Of a stretch of DNA of 64,000 bases, positions 1 through 19,677 are shown piece after piece. This stretch comes from Atrina japonica (Eukaryota > Mollusca > Bivalvia > Pterioida > Pinnidae). The stretch is from the NCBI GenBank assembly GCA_030159075.1, contig BROG01000808.1, positions 97,501-161,500 on the forward strand, given 5' to 3'. The position numbers were made by a program, and so were the translations under genes. Position 1 is the first letter of the stretch. Each line of letters starts with the position of its first letter. Below the pieces are notes generated by a model. It saw only the letters and a list, made by a program, of their open reading frames with translations. It made no database searches and was not told the origin of the DNA.

Positions 1-184
1 CAGTAAAAACCGAGGTCCCGTGTCACAGTGAGTGTCTGCACGTTAAAGAACCCTCACTGCTCAATGACCATAGGTGTCGAGCATAGGCCAAAATTTGAAG
101 CCCTTCACCGGCATTGGTGACGTCTCCATATGAGTGAAAGATTCTTGAGTGGGACGTTAAACAACAATAAACAAACAAACAAAC
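1..184 (+). mobile_element. tRNA-derived SINE, 3' part (family 1)
   Basis: The 3' body of a SINE, cut by the window edge. It shares the central block (GTCCCGTGT, GGCACGTTAAAGAACCCTCA-like, AAAATTTGAAGCCCTTC, GTCTCCATATG) with copies at 6719 and 53718, and ends in a short tail of ACAA/AAAC repeats. The tRNA-like head is outside the window. The same central block recurs in bivalve SINEs as far as I remember; the family name is not certain. Confidence 0.75.
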
Positions 185-441
185 CTGTGTATACGTCTTA
201 TTTGTTCTTGTACATCAATAGCAAATAGTTAAAGTAGAAAAATTGAAATATGTTTTTGTAAACACAGCTAATGCCCCTTTAAAAATGAATTTGTAAAAAC
301 AAGAATCAATAATTCCGACTTAGAATGATTTGAAAAAAAAAGCATATCCAGAGAGCCAACGCGTTTTTTTGCTAACGCTTTAAATTGCAACTCGTAACAA
401 AATAATGCTGAAAAGCACAATTAATTCAGGAAAAATAAATA

Positions 442-885
442 CAGTCAAACCTGCCTTAAAGGCCACCTGTTTTAGCAGCCACTCGTCTTCAATAGCCAGT
501 TTCCGTTCTCTCAATCAATTTCATAATATAAACATACCTAAACCAGCAGTCACCTGTCTGACGCGGCCAAAGGCCAGTGACATACAGGACAAAATGCTTG
601 AACACACTGTTCAGCACCCATTTTTAGGGTGGTTGATTGCATTATCTATTTTTAGAAAAAAATATTAGCTGGGATGCACTGTAATGTACATGCTTTTGAC
701 ACCTGATCATTTTACTAGCATCAAACTATCACATATTGGTATATGAATATACATGTGTTGCTATACACTGCATAATGGACACCAATTTTCTTGTGACTTT
801 TGTCAACCTGAAACCAAAGGCCACCTGTTTTATGCAGCCACTTTTTCAATTTTCCTTGAGTGGCTGCTGAAAAGAGGTTTGACTG
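442..885. mobile_element. Tc1/mariner-type MITE with TA target duplication
   Basis: The ends are an inverted repeat: CAGTCAAACCT at 442 and AGGTTTGACTG ending at 885. TA sits immediately outside each end (440-441, 886-887), the signature of Tc1/mariner insertion. Inside, a block beginning AAAGGCCACCTGTTTTA occurs near both ends in the same orientation (about 457 and 815). No transposase frame is present, so this is a non-autonomous copy. Confidence 0.7.
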
Positions 886-1350
886 TATACTCTATATCAT
901 TTCTATCATTTACTACGTTATCTATCATAAAAGGATAATTTGAAATTCAGTTATTGGACTAATTTGGAATCCATTTAATGATTGATGTATGCATGTAAAT
1001 CGATATTACAAATTTGTGAAGCAACAGTGCATAACTCCAGATACTGAATCATTAAAATTAACTTGTCCTACTTGTTAGGTTCGGGTTTTAGAACACCACC
1101 TGGAAAATAAGCCGGGTACTTGCACACTTTCTGGTCTGTTTGCACTGTTCTATTTTTAGATAGACATATCACGAACATAAATATTCCACAGCAGATCACC
1201 TATAACAATCGTGTTGTACAACAAAGACCATAAAACGCATACTTAGTCCTTTTATATCAACGGCACGATTTTGATGCCCCAGTAATCGCGGTGTTGATTT
1301 AAATAATTTAAACAGAGAAGCAGGAATCAGAACTGTATCAGACACCGAAC
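886..1350. other. Upstream region of gene A
   Basis: This is AT-rich single-copy-looking DNA between the MITE and the start codon of gene A. It should hold the promoter and 5' UTR. I see no convincing TATA box and no other coding exon. Confidence 0.4.
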
Positions 1351-4300
1351 ATGAAGACTTGTTTATTGATTGTGTTTTGCCTATGTGGCTATGGGCTCGG
1401 AAAAGGTGAGAATTCATTGTAGTTAATAAATAATTTAATAATAACTTGCTATCGTTTATTTTTATAATAAATCTCATAATGTTTACTAATCATTTCACGA
1501 AAAAGTCATTTTTGTTTGTTTTCCTTTTCATTTCTATAACAATTGATAGACGTGAAAAACAAGTGTCCTTCACCACAACACATGCCACTTCATCCATCAA
1601 TGCCACCTACATCGACAGATGGAACTCCACCACATTCAAGTGGGGATGGATCCAGTCCTAAACCGCCAAAGCCTACTCCATCACCATGCAGAACAGACGA
1701 ACATTGCACTAAAAATGAAATGTGTTGTCCACATTTCAATCATTCTATATGCATTCCAATAAAAGGTAATATTAAAAAGCATATTCACAAATCAGTATGA
1801 ATGTATATCATAATTTCAAAATGTTGTGCAATGGAAAATTGATATATAAATTGAAATAAAGATTTGTAACAATTGTATTCGGAGAAAATGTTAATTAATC
1901 TATTGTGCACGATTATTTCATTTTTAAAATACATGTAGAGCATTCGCTTCTAATTAAATAAGAATTATTTCTTATGATTACAGACTTCCATAAAACAGAG
2001 GAGAAACATACAGATGGTGGAAAAGAGAAACATTTCTACGGAATCATCGGAGGATTATCAGCTCTTATTGTAGCTGCTGCTGTCGTTGGAATGGGAACAG
2101 GATTGTAAGTAACGCGTTACTTTAATATTATCAATCAATGCAATTCAATTCATTTTATTTTGAGACATACTATTCATCAGTGTCATATAATACAAACAAT
2201 ATACAATAGCATATTATAATATACATTATGTTAAATGTTGCGCGTGACAATGTCACATTATTGATAGTGTAATGAAGTAGGAATGAAGAGTTTGGTTTAG
2301 AATTCAATCAATAGAATTAACTATAATTTCTGCGATTAACACAGGATCTACACACAATGACAATAGAGACAGAATGTACAAAAAATGTAGAAAAATTCAT
2401 ATCAGCAAAGTAAAGCGACAAGTAAACGCATCTCTTAGGTATTTTACCAAAGACCAAAGATCTTATGTATTGTTTGCACTCAAAAGCTGCACAAGTTTGA
2501 ACATTGAGGGATTTCGCCCGTAATATTGCTTAACATATCTGCTTCATAAATCACAATATGCTGGACATTTGAGAACAAAATGAAATTCATCTTCTGTATC
2601 ACTATTACATATTTGACAGATTCTCACTTCTAGGAATATTTAATGAACGATCAGATTCAATAAACAAATTATGAGAGTATCGTCTTATTTTACAAATCTG
2701 CTTTTTGCAAAATATAGGAATGGGTTTACACAAATATCACTATTGAAATCATTACTACTTCATAAAATCATCATCGTCATCTAATCATTATTATTATTGG
2801 TATCATTATTATTAAAAATACAATTTTAGAATTCTGTATATTATCATTTATTGCAGTGTAATATAATTGTATGTGATTTATATTTTTTAAAAGGGGGTAT
2901 GTCCTCGTCAAATAGAGAGGGTCCTTGAGACAATTCTGTCACATTTTGTATTATAGTGAACACTTCTCGTTAAAACTATTAAGATATCACAATTTACATA
3001 TTAATAATGTCTATGAAAAACAGACTTTAAACTGAGGTTAGGTATTTTTAAACATTGAACCATTTATTGGTCTCAATAAAATAAGTTCAATATAGAAAAT
3101 AACATGGCTTGTATCAGGGGTATTAGCTTTATTTACCAAAAAAAAATATTTCGATGTTTTATATACTTTAACTACTTGTACTTGATGTAAAATAACAAAT
3201 AAGAGATATACACAGACACACACAAATAAGAGATATACACAGACACACACAAATAAGAGATATACACAGACACACACAAATAAGAGATATACACAGACAC
3301 ACACAAATAAGAGATATACACAGACACACACAAATAAGAGATATACACAGACACACACAAATAAGAGATATACACAGACACACACAAATAAGAGATATAC
3401 ACAGACACACACAAATAAGAGCTATACACAGACACACACAAATAAGAGCTATACACAGACACACACAAATAAGAGCTATACACAGACACACACAAATAAG
3501 AGATATACAAAGGCATAATAATTCTTATATTATTATAAATTTGGTAAAAATAAGATGAGGTCCAGTTTAGTATGCATACACAAATAGTATTAACGGAAGT
3601 CTAATTAATCACTTGTAAGCGAATAATTACCAAACGGGTTTCTGAAGCAATTCTCACAAATTATATAGGAATTTCAAAATTTGGATGCCAAAGTATGTCT
3701 GTTTTGATGTTATTGTATCTCAATCTAAGTAAAAATGGAAAGAAAAAGATTTGGAAAAATACAGCTAATGCAGTTAAACTGTTTTTCCATAAAATAGTGT
3801 GCCTGAATATGCAGAATATACATGAAAGTTCAATATGTTGTGTGTATTAGTTGATATGATCATTATCCAATATGAGATAAAATTTCAATTTCATACAAAC
3901 AAATGATCGTTTTTTTAAAATCAAGAATAGACATCGGTGTTGTAAGCTGTTATCGATTATGTATAAATATTTACTATTTTTGTAACTGCGAAGTTATAAT
4001 AATTAAAACTAGATTCAATCGTCAGCAATAAAATGTTTGAAAAACTATCCGGCATATTCAAATATTGATATTTATATCATATTATTCAATTTATTTGTTA
4101 TTTTGTCTTTATACAACAGTATCATATTTCTAAAGATAACGATTTGCTTTGGCAATTATAACAAATACTACAAACATTATATAAACTCAAGACGATCGGT
4201 TCTGTCAATTAGTCTTCATTAGTTAAGCTCCAATTTTAAACAAATTTTTTAAAGGGAAAGTGGTATAATACAAGGCCAAATAATAAATCTAAATGCATAG

Positions 4301-5430
4301 CCAAATCCATCTAAGAAAAACTATTGTTAAAAACAAAAAACAACAAAAAACAACAACAAAAAACAAAAACAAAAAACCCACATAACAAAAACCCCACCCC
4401 CCAAAAAAAAGACAAACCAAAAACAACAAAATCAAAATATCCTAAATATAAAATACGACGAACTTTATATATGAAACTATATGCCGTGTATGTTATCAAC
4501 TGTGAAAGTTGTCATCTAAATGTCAGATGCAAGATAGAAGAAAATGTCTACTATGTGATCGGAAATATTGATTAGATGGTAATGGAATTCTGTAACAAAG
4601 AGCAATAATTCAGTTCTTTTCTAAAATATTCCGAATATAAAAATATATCAATAGGTTATGGTAGATAATTATTATCATTTTTTCTCCGTATGATTTATCA
4701 GACGATATCACTCATTGGTTGAGCCCCTGGTCAATCAAAACGTGAAAACATAATAATATTACAAAACTATAAATAAAAGTTATAGTATTCAATATAAAAG
4801 CACGTGTATAAATTACATTATTTGATTATAAGACAAAATACAGCTTATTTGTGTTTTGTTAGACCATGTTTTTCCAATTCTGGTATAACATACGGCAAAG
4901 CGAGTCAAATGATTTGTTATCTAGATGGAGATTTCAATGTCATTTGATACGGTGTGCTATGACCAGATTAACTTCAGTTTTAGCAATAGTTGTATAATTT
5001 ACTGTATATTGTATTATTTGATATTAAAACGTTTGAAATATATTGTGTCTGTGAATTAATATATTGCAGACTGATTGCTGTCATAAGACTAGTATATCTT
5101 AGAAACTTCATTTGTTATTTATCTACGTCCATAGATATTACCATTCCATGTATTTTTATCTGATATGTATAGTAACATTGTATATTAATGGAGTATGCAG
5201 TATAACAATTCCAATTCTGGAAGATATACCTGTCCACTTATGAGAAAAAATACATCTTCAATTACAGCTATTTCTGGCGTAGACATAAAAGAAACCAAAT
5301 GAACAAAAGAGCGTGTAGAGCAACAATTGAGGAGGCAAATGCTACTTCGAAGTTCCAGCCAACCTTTGGAACATATCAAACTCCGGACTCTCGCTACAGC
5401 ATTCCCGAAGAAAAACCAAATGTGATGTAG
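1351..5430 (+). CDS. Gene A: small type I membrane protein, WAP-like Cys-rich ectodomain (4 exons)
   Basis: Exons 1351-1405, 1550-1765, 1984-2104 and 5268-5430, all with GT-AG borders and phases 1, 1, 2, give 184 residues. Residues 1-17 are a signal peptide (MKTCLLIVFCLC...). Residues 24-64 are a Pro/Ser/His-rich stretch. Residues 65-88 carry C-X5-C-X5-CC-X7-C-I-P (Cys 65, 71, 77, 78, 86), with one further Cys at 24. Residues 91-108 are charged, 109-133 are the membrane span, and WRRHKR follows as a stop-transfer signal. The tail (134-184) has two Tyr-containing patches (167, 174). AATAAA lies at 5855. Exons and phases match genes B and C, so it heads a tandem family. The cysteine pattern suggests a WAP-like extracellular domain, but no function can be assigned and the family is not recognised. 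The start is the only ATG in the exon giving a signal peptide. Confidence 0.85.
2430..2720 (-). pseudogene. LINE remnant, C-terminal Cys/His region
   Basis: On the minus strand a short frame reads RICQIC, then EDEFHFVLKCPAY, before a stop. The CxxC...ED-E-HF...C-P-Y pattern is typical of the end of non-LTR retrotransposon ORF2 proteins. Two related remnants lie at 14225-14345 and 18000-18770 in the same orientation. It is short and full of stops, so it is a dead copy. Confidence 0.6.
3194..3508. repeat. 27-bp minisatellite, about 11.7 units
   Basis: Near-perfect tandem copies of a 27-bp unit (AAATAAGAGATATACACAG plus ACACACAC). The last units vary GATATA to GCTATA. Because 27 is a multiple of 3, all three minus frames stay open and give nine-residue repeats such as YLLFVCVCV; these are not genes. 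The orthologous place in the intron of gene B (about 16494) has only one unit. Confidence 0.95.
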
Positions 5431-6718
5431 TGGCTGTTTCCGGAGTTGCCAAGGACTGACATAAGTAAAGAACAATTTGCTTGTCAACATGTCTATTCGT
5501 TGATACAATGCCGAATTCCAAATATAAATGCTTATTTTTGTGCAATCAAGATAGAGGTGGATTGCTTTTAAATTTGTTTTTGAAATCTGACTCATCAATT
5601 ATTATGTCAAGAAATTATTATTCACCGTGAAGTCCTACGCTTTGTATATTTTGATAGACTTTAGATATCATGTTGTAGACATTGTTTCATATTTGATATT
5701 TTATCATTTATAATGATAATCTGGAGACCCGTGCATATATGCATGTTCCATTGTAGACCCGATGGGTCAGAATTAACCAAAGATGTTGTTTTTGTTGTTG
5801 TTACCTGCTGGACAGGTGACCTATAATGTACATATATCTTATACATATTTTATCAATAAACTTCAATTGTTTTATTTATGTGTTTATCATGATATTACAA
5901 TACGAACTTTCGTCTACATGCAGGCTAATTTCCAATTATGTTTCATTATGAAGGGTGGCAACAAGTTGTATCGCCCACTGCTCCTGAAATGTTTCTTAAT
6001 TGTTTTAAATTCGGTTAACTATTCGCTGAATTTTGTAGCATATGTATAATATCCGGGAAAACTTGCGTGGTTATATGCCTCATTTCACTATAAGATCATT
6101 AGGTACAAAATACTTCACTTAAACTACAAAGAAAAACAAATTGGTTTCACGTAGATCCTACATCAGTTCTTATATTTCGAATTCTTAGGTAAGAAAATTT
6201 TTCTTGTCTTTTGTATATGAAACAATACCTTTATCAACTTTTAAAATGTTATAATTATGGATTGTTTTTCATATTTTGAAAAACATAGAATATACATGCA
6301 ATGACTCGTGGAAAAAAATTCAATGTGCGGCACGAAAAATAAAAAACAATCCTCATATTTATATATATATTACCATTTTCTGTGAATCTGTAGACAGCTG
6401 GATACGAAATTCATTCTCAATAATTGACTTTTCGGGGGGGGGGAGGTTTTCATATGAGGTAACAGCTGTGTATCAATGCAACCGGTCTGTATACTAACAG
6501 TCGGTATGTAAATGCAAAAGATACTGTTATGTCAAGCAAATTAATGCAATCATTGATAGAAATAAACGCAGTCTTCTATTCAAGTAGAATAAGTATTTAC
6601 ATGATAGCCTACTTACAAAATTACGGAACCTGAAACGTGCCACGTGTAGTAATAAAAAACAATATAAGGATTTTACTATAACTTTTGTTTTTTGTTGTTT
6701 TACATCCAGTCAAGAATT

Positions 6719-6985
6719 GAGCTGACCTGGCTCAGTCGGTAGCACACTCAAGTCGTGAGTTCGAGCCCAACAAGCGATAGGTTGGTTTCCTGTCCTTCGG
6801 ATTGGGACAGTTAAAACCGAGGTCCGGTGTCACAGTAGATGTCGGCACGTTAAAGAACTCTCTCTCTAATCAATGGCCGTAAGTGCCGAGAATCGGCCAA
6901 AATTTGAAGCCCTTCGCCGACATTTGGTGACGTCTCCATATGAGTGGTGGTTCTTTTACGTGCCACGCCTGCCTTTCACTTCTTA
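6719..6985 (+). mobile_element. tRNA-derived SINE, family 1, 3'-truncated
   Basis: It begins with a tRNA-like head (GAGCTGACCTGGCTCAGTCG, an A-box; GAGTTCGAGCCC, a B-box) and continues with the same central block as the copies at 1 and 53718. It loses similarity around 6985, before the AAAC-rich tail. Confidence 0.8.
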
Positions 6986-8723
6986 TGCCGAGTGATTGGC
7001 GAAGGGTCAGACACTATCAAATAACTAGATGGTTATTAAAAAGTGAATATCTTGTACTATAATTAAGATACTTATCATGAAGACATCATCAAATTAAGAC
7101 AAGAAAAAGTGTATTGAATAAATTTATCGTCTCCCTTCGTAGACAGTTAAGAGAACAAACATTTCAGGTGGGTGTATATAAAGTGTTGATACAACTGTCA
7201 TGTTGTAAATTTTGATTTACTGGATGAGTGTAAATACAAAATTTTCCACCAGTAAATTTAAAATTTACAACATGACACATCACTAAAGCTGCGGTGTAAA
7301 CAATGGTGTCTTCTATTTTCTGAAACTAGAAATGTATGTTCTTCCAAATATAAACATGAAATTTTTCATCCCAGATGGTACCCATATCACAAAAACGAGG
7401 AGTTAGTTCAGAGACTCAATGTACCGATTTACAATGGTAATTTGCATATAAATATATGCATGTATTATAAAAGTAAACAAGTTTCCAAAATCATTAAAGT
7501 TATCCAATATTGATATAATATTGCATATACTTAGTATACATTTGTAATTGATGATGCAAATTATTGCACATACCTTTTTTAAAAAGTCCAAAATTAACAA
7601 AAAAACACAACTTGAGCACATATACTTAATCAAGTTTGGAGTGCTATACTCAGGTATTTATAATCGGGAAATCAGAAATTCTACCAAATGCTTTTGGTGT
7701 CAATGAAAATAAAAATTGTTCCCTTGTCAGATCACACCCAGAAGTTTTACAAATAGTCATTAGTTTAATATATTTTAATTAATATGTAATGATACAAAGC
7801 TGAGCTGGAGTAGTCAGTAAATTCGATGACTTTGGGTCCAGGTAACACAAGGAACATAATGGTATTGAACCGAGAGGAGAATAAATAACCGGTTCCTATG
7901 CATATGCCGTGAAAAAGTGACCCCAGTACAAAAGACACCCCCATACATTTTAAAGAAAAGAAACATCGGATATCATGCATATACTATGCCTCATTATGAC
8001 CAGAGGACCCGCTCCCCCTAAAAAACGTAAAAGGGCCAAAGGGACCAATATTTGGTACATACCTAAATATATCCTTCTTATCAACCAGTGATAAGATATC
8101 TGTCAAATTTTGTATGTATGATTCGGTTAAGTCAATATCTACTAAGTTTGTGAATAAAAACATATTACATCTATGCTCATAAACGATCCTTGAATGGGCA
8201 CTTCAAATAATAAAGGGAACAGTTATAAACAAATTGATTATTAGCTAAAAACTGATCGACTTTTTGTATACAAAGATATGGGGAAAACTTCTGGAATTAT
8301 TCAGGATTATTGTGACAAAGGTTATTGGGTTATTCAGGATTATTGTGACAAAGCTTATGGGGTCTAAGGTCAAGGTCACAGTCGCCTAAATAAGTACACA
8401 ATATAATTTTTCGAATAAGTTTTAGAAATAACCAGTGGCTAATAAATTCAATTGTAACCAAATGTGGAAGGAAGTATTCCCATGTTAAGCTGCATAATCG
8501 CGTTTGCAAATGAAAAGCGACTAGGATCCATAGCGCCCCCCCAATTTTCTACAACTGCCCGGGAAATAATGACCCCGGGTAGTTTTTCTATGCGGGTCAT
8601 TTTTCTCCATGACACCGGAATTGCAGTGGTGCCATAAGCCACAATGCACTCGGCATCTAGATCGGAAATATGTCCTACATAGAATATCATCTAAGAATTT
8701 CCGTTATGTTAGTAACTCAAGAT

Positions 8724-8726
<3 letters not shown>

Positions 8727-8817
<91 letters not shown>
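8727..8817. repeat. (CT)n microsatellite
   Basis: About 90 bp of uninterrupted CT repeats; the only long CT array in the window. Confidence 0.97.
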
Positions 8818-8820
<3 letters not shown>

Positions 8821-9917
8821 GTTTTCGTATGATAACCTTTTGATAATTAACTTACATCCTTTTTAAAATACCCATTAAGTTTTATTAATTTGAATTTCAT
8901 TTGCTTATTTTTGTTCTTTATTTATCAATATAATGACATACAGTAATGCGTTTCGACTTTGCATTTCAAAATCCTCGCAAGATAAATTCTCAATAATTAT
9001 TTTCAGTTTTTCACCTTTAAAAATGCATGGACAGTCAGCTGCGTCATTTTTTGAACGCGTCTCTGTGAAAATGATGGGAACACAACTTGACATTCCTCCG
9101 CGTCTTAAGAAAAACCGTGAGAAATAGTTTTTCATGTTACCACCTCTAAAGCTATTTTATAAGATCTAAGAGGTATAAAAAATCTGTATCAAGGTCTCTT
9201 GATTTGATTTATGTTTTTGTTATCATTCATATCGCCTCCCTGAGTCGTGATTTTCGGACAAAAACCGGTGTATAATCTATACCTACTTAATTATATAACT
9301 GCGCCATGATGCACACTGAATAAAATAGCTATTTAGAGTTGATACACGACTCTATTGCGAGTCAATAGAATAGTTATTTACGTGTACCATCATACACCAT
9401 ATCTCGTCAGGTAGTTTACGTTTATCTAAAATATACTTATAAATGTTTTATCTAGATTTTCTATGCATGATCAAAAGACGTGATTAAATTTAAGCTCGCT
9501 ACACGCTATTTTTTTTACCCTGGAACGTTCCTTGTGCTGTAGTCTATGTGATTATTAGACAGTCTAACATGATATTATTCCTCATTTTATAGAAAATTAA
9601 AAAAAAAAAAGATGTGTAGGCCGTCAGTACATATGTGCTTGTATTATAGTAATATATGTATAGAACTATCTTTGAATCTGCAGTCTCCGAAGATACATGC
9701 CATGATCCTCGAGCTCTCTGGAGTAGAATTGTCCGCTTACAAGGTTACCATATTACCCCTGAACCAATACCAGTTAGAGAGTATGTTACCGAAAAAGGCA
9801 TTTTATTACCATATTATAAAATAACATTTACCAACGACATACAAATACATGTATAGACAAAATATGTGTATTTCCCGTTAACCAGTAATCAATTCAATGC
9901 GTGTTTCAAAATGGATA

Positions 9918-9985
9918 GACTGCTCGCGGTGGTAGAACGTTGGACTCGCAGGCGGAAGTTCCACGGTTTGATTCCCGGTACTGAG
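9918..9985 (+). pseudogene. tRNA-like sequence or SINE head
   Basis: An A-box-like (GCGGTGGTAGAACG) and a B-box (GGTTTGATTCC) are about 30 bases apart, with ACTCGCA in the place of the anticodon loop. The acceptor stem pairs poorly, so a working tRNA is unlikely. It is probably a tRNA-derived SINE head or pseudogene. Confidence 0.35.
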
Positions 9986-12160
9986 TCATGTAAAATACTT
10001 TTTAAAAAAAACTCCTTTTCCGTTAAGTACTCGATAAATGTTAAAGTCATGGGGCTTTCGGATGAGATACTTTAATGGCGTATCTAGATTTTTTTCGAAT
10101 ATAACAGATTAATAGGGTAACAGAGTCATACTATTTCAAAAAATATATATATAATACATACCTCACTGCATGTATTTCCTGTTGATTGGCGTGCAAAATT
10201 TCGGTACTTAAGGTTACAAACATCTTTCAGCCTATACTGAGATTTGGGAGAGGCAATTCTCAGCGTACTGACACGAAACTACGCTGATTATATCTCTCAA
10301 AAGAACTGAGGTGTCCCAGTAAAAATAATGCTCCCCGGAATTTTGAGATAAGCGTAACGTTTTTCTTTTTTTTTTTTCAAATCCCCAATTCCTTTATGCT
10401 TTGTCAATTGATGTAATAACATGTTTAAATTGAATAAAATATGTTTAAAATAAAAATAATGCTCCCCGGACTTTTGTTTTTAATTTCACGGGGCATAAGA
10501 AGCTATTTTATAGCTTTCGACAGTAAAGTATGTTCTATTTATATTTCAAAAATATTTCCATTGATAGATGTAGTGAAACTCAGCAGGCATAAGCTGAATG
10601 CTAAGGGGATTCGGGGGTACGCTCCCATGTATATTCTATAATTTTACGAGAATCAAAGTGTCCTACGAGACCATTTCATCCGGCTTCCAAAATCTAAATT
10701 AGGACATGCTTTTTATTTCAAAAGTATTATACCTTTGATAGATTGGATAAACTTTCAAAATAAAGTGAAATTTAACGGTGGTTAAAGGCATTTAACCTGT
10801 CATATATATATATATATATATATATCCCACGATTAGACCTAAACTTTGATTTAAAGAATTAAAAAGATATATTGCAATATTTTTTAACATATCAGGCATA
10901 TATTGCCAGTCATCATGAGAATGAATATTAATACGGCGCTGATTGAAATTCCTTCCATCCATAACATAATACAATGTTTACTCGCCCATAATTCACATTC
11001 GGCGATTTCTTTTAACAAACTACGATATTGTAACAAGGTTTTTTGACCCGGGACTTTTAAGAACAGTTTATTTCTATAAAACATGAATTATTTGAAATAT
11101 TATAAATATTATATATAATTTTAATGTGCAGATTCCAGATAAATTATATATATATGTTCACCGTGTCATAATTTTAAGATTTTGTATAAGATTGTAATGC
11201 CATCCATTTGACATAAGGAAATAATCTAAATGAATTAGCCTACTTCATTTGACATGCCCTGCGAAAAGCTCTCACCGTGCCAAAGCTAAATCAGTTTGAA
11301 CTAATTATATAAAAACTCAGTTGGTATGAGTTAAGTCAAAGCGCTAGAAACTATAATGTTACATCATATTTGAGTTAAAATTTGTATGGGGACAAACGTT
11401 TAAGTGATATTTAAATTACAGCTAAATACAAATAAATGCAATCAAATATTGAAATAGATTAGAGGCAAAACACCACAAGAAATCAACATCCAGGTGGGTT
11501 GAACAATTATTACCCATTTTATTTCCTTGTTTGTTTAATATTTGAAGAACTTTTTGTTAAAATTTGTTACAATCCATATGTGTATAATGTTATTTATAAT
11601 TTTAGGATTATATTGTATTTATATTGTATTCTGTATACAGAACAGGAAAAGGATAGCAATAGAAGTATGCTTTTAGGTGTGTCTTTCCAAAAATAAAATG
11701 AACTGTTTAGTAAACTTTAGATTAAAAATTCCAATTCCTTATGTAACACATGCCCTAAATTGTAATATGTCAGAGATCTTAGTACGTGTTTTATGTCTCA
11801 GTGTATGTTATAAGAAACCTTCTGGAAAATTATACAGATACTTGTCCACATCAAATATGCAATTTTCTTGTGTAATATGCAGAGACTTTATCAATATGTT
11901 AAAATTGCACAGTCTCGAATACAGATATTTAGTACATTATGAGAGAATAAAAAATTAAACTGTTAGATATTTTTAGTTTTATGGTCAACGTTTGGTCAAT
12001 GTTGATTTGAATTACTTTTCATGAAGCTATCCGTATCCGAGTCAAATGTTGAGACAACTTTATGATGCCGCAGGTGTAATACATTGTATTTCACTCTATT
12101 ATATCTCGTTACCTATGAGTTACTATCATTCACTTTCTACTGGTTTAACATTGTTTTAGA

Positions 12161-12161
<1 letters not shown>

Positions 12162-12235
<74 letters not shown>
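12162..12235. repeat. (AT)n microsatellite
   Basis: About 73 bp of perfect AT repeats, some 530 bp upstream of the start codon of gene B. Confidence 0.97.
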
Positions 12236-12238
<3 letters not shown>

Positions 12239-12547
12239 AGAAAGAAATGAAATGAACATATGTCGAAAGAATTGATTTAAATGTACGAAACAGACGTTGG
12301 TGACGCTCATGGTATGTTTGAACTTAAATCAAAACAATGAATAGAAAAGTGAAATTACAAGTAAATTAGAACAACATTAGGAGAAAGACGCTATTATTCT
12401 CAGATTAACAACATATGGCCCCAGGTAACAAACACGTCAGGTGCATACAATCTGTACAGGTAGGAGATATTTATTACATCAGGTGAAATACTTGGCCATT
12501 AAATTTATCTGTCGTCGGCCGTTGGTCTTCATTGTCGACCAACGCGA

Positions 12548-12553
12548 TATAAA
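12548..12553 (+). promoter_or_regulatory. Possible TATA box of gene B
   Basis: TATAAA in a GC-richer patch about 210 bp upstream of the start codon of gene B. Spacing fits a promoter with a long 5' UTR. The surrounding DNA is AT-rich, so chance occurrence is quite possible. Confidence 0.25.
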
Positions 12554-12761
12554 CAGAGTAACTTGTGTTGTGTACGGTATCTCTGCTGTAACTTCATTTT
12601 TTTCTCTTTTTAAAGAAAACGGGAAGATTTGAACAGTGTGTGTAGGTCAGACTACGACGCGCACCAGTGATTATTGTGACCTTCATCTGACGGCGATCCA
12701 ATATGTACGGAGAATATGTTTAACAAGAAGCTCGTGTCCTGATGTAGAATTGACTTCAAGA

Positions 12762-19677
<6,916 letters not shown>

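Larger units (their letters stand above)
2105..5267 (+). other. Intron 3 of gene A
   Basis: A 3.2-kb intron between the transmembrane exon and the tail exon. It holds a LINE remnant (about 2430-2720, minus), a 27-bp minisatellite (3194-3508) and an A-rich tract (4320-4440). Sequence at 3155-3810 is homologous to intron sequence of gene B at 16440-16810, evidence that the two genes share a duplicated ancestor. Confidence 0.75.
5431..12761. other. Intergenic region between genes A and B
   Basis: It holds the 3' UTR of gene A (AATAAA at 5855), a SINE (6719-6985), a (CT)n array (8727-8817), a tRNA-like sequence (about 9920-9980), short (AT)n runs and an (AT)n array at 12162-12235. Open frames here have no signal-peptide, transmembrane or cysteine exon with the family's phases, and I see no further gene. 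Confidence 0.5.

Noticed and set aside
3194..3508. Regular repeat considered as a CRISPR array
   Set aside because: Units are directly adjacent with no unique spacers; this is a eukaryotic minisatellite.
3038..3516. Three long minus-strand frames with nine-residue repeats
   Set aside because: They are an automatic result of the 27-bp minisatellite.
5185..5598. 137-codon minus-strand frame
   Set aside because: It is the shadow of the tail exon of gene A (5268-5430) on the other strand.
9007..9127. Frame after a good acceptor (ATTATTTTCAG) ending PPRLKKNREK, in phase 2, considered as the tail exon of gene A
   Set aside because: The exon at 5268-5430 fits far better: same phase, closer, and directly gives the basic stop-transfer WRRHKR seen in the paralogues. 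The 9007 frame has no such start.
9612..9856. Overlapping frames MCRPSVHMC... and ...EPIPVREYVTEKG
   Set aside because: No signal, transmembrane or cysteine exon accompanies them and no acceptor and donor pair of fitting phase was found; two open frames in the same stretch argue for chance.
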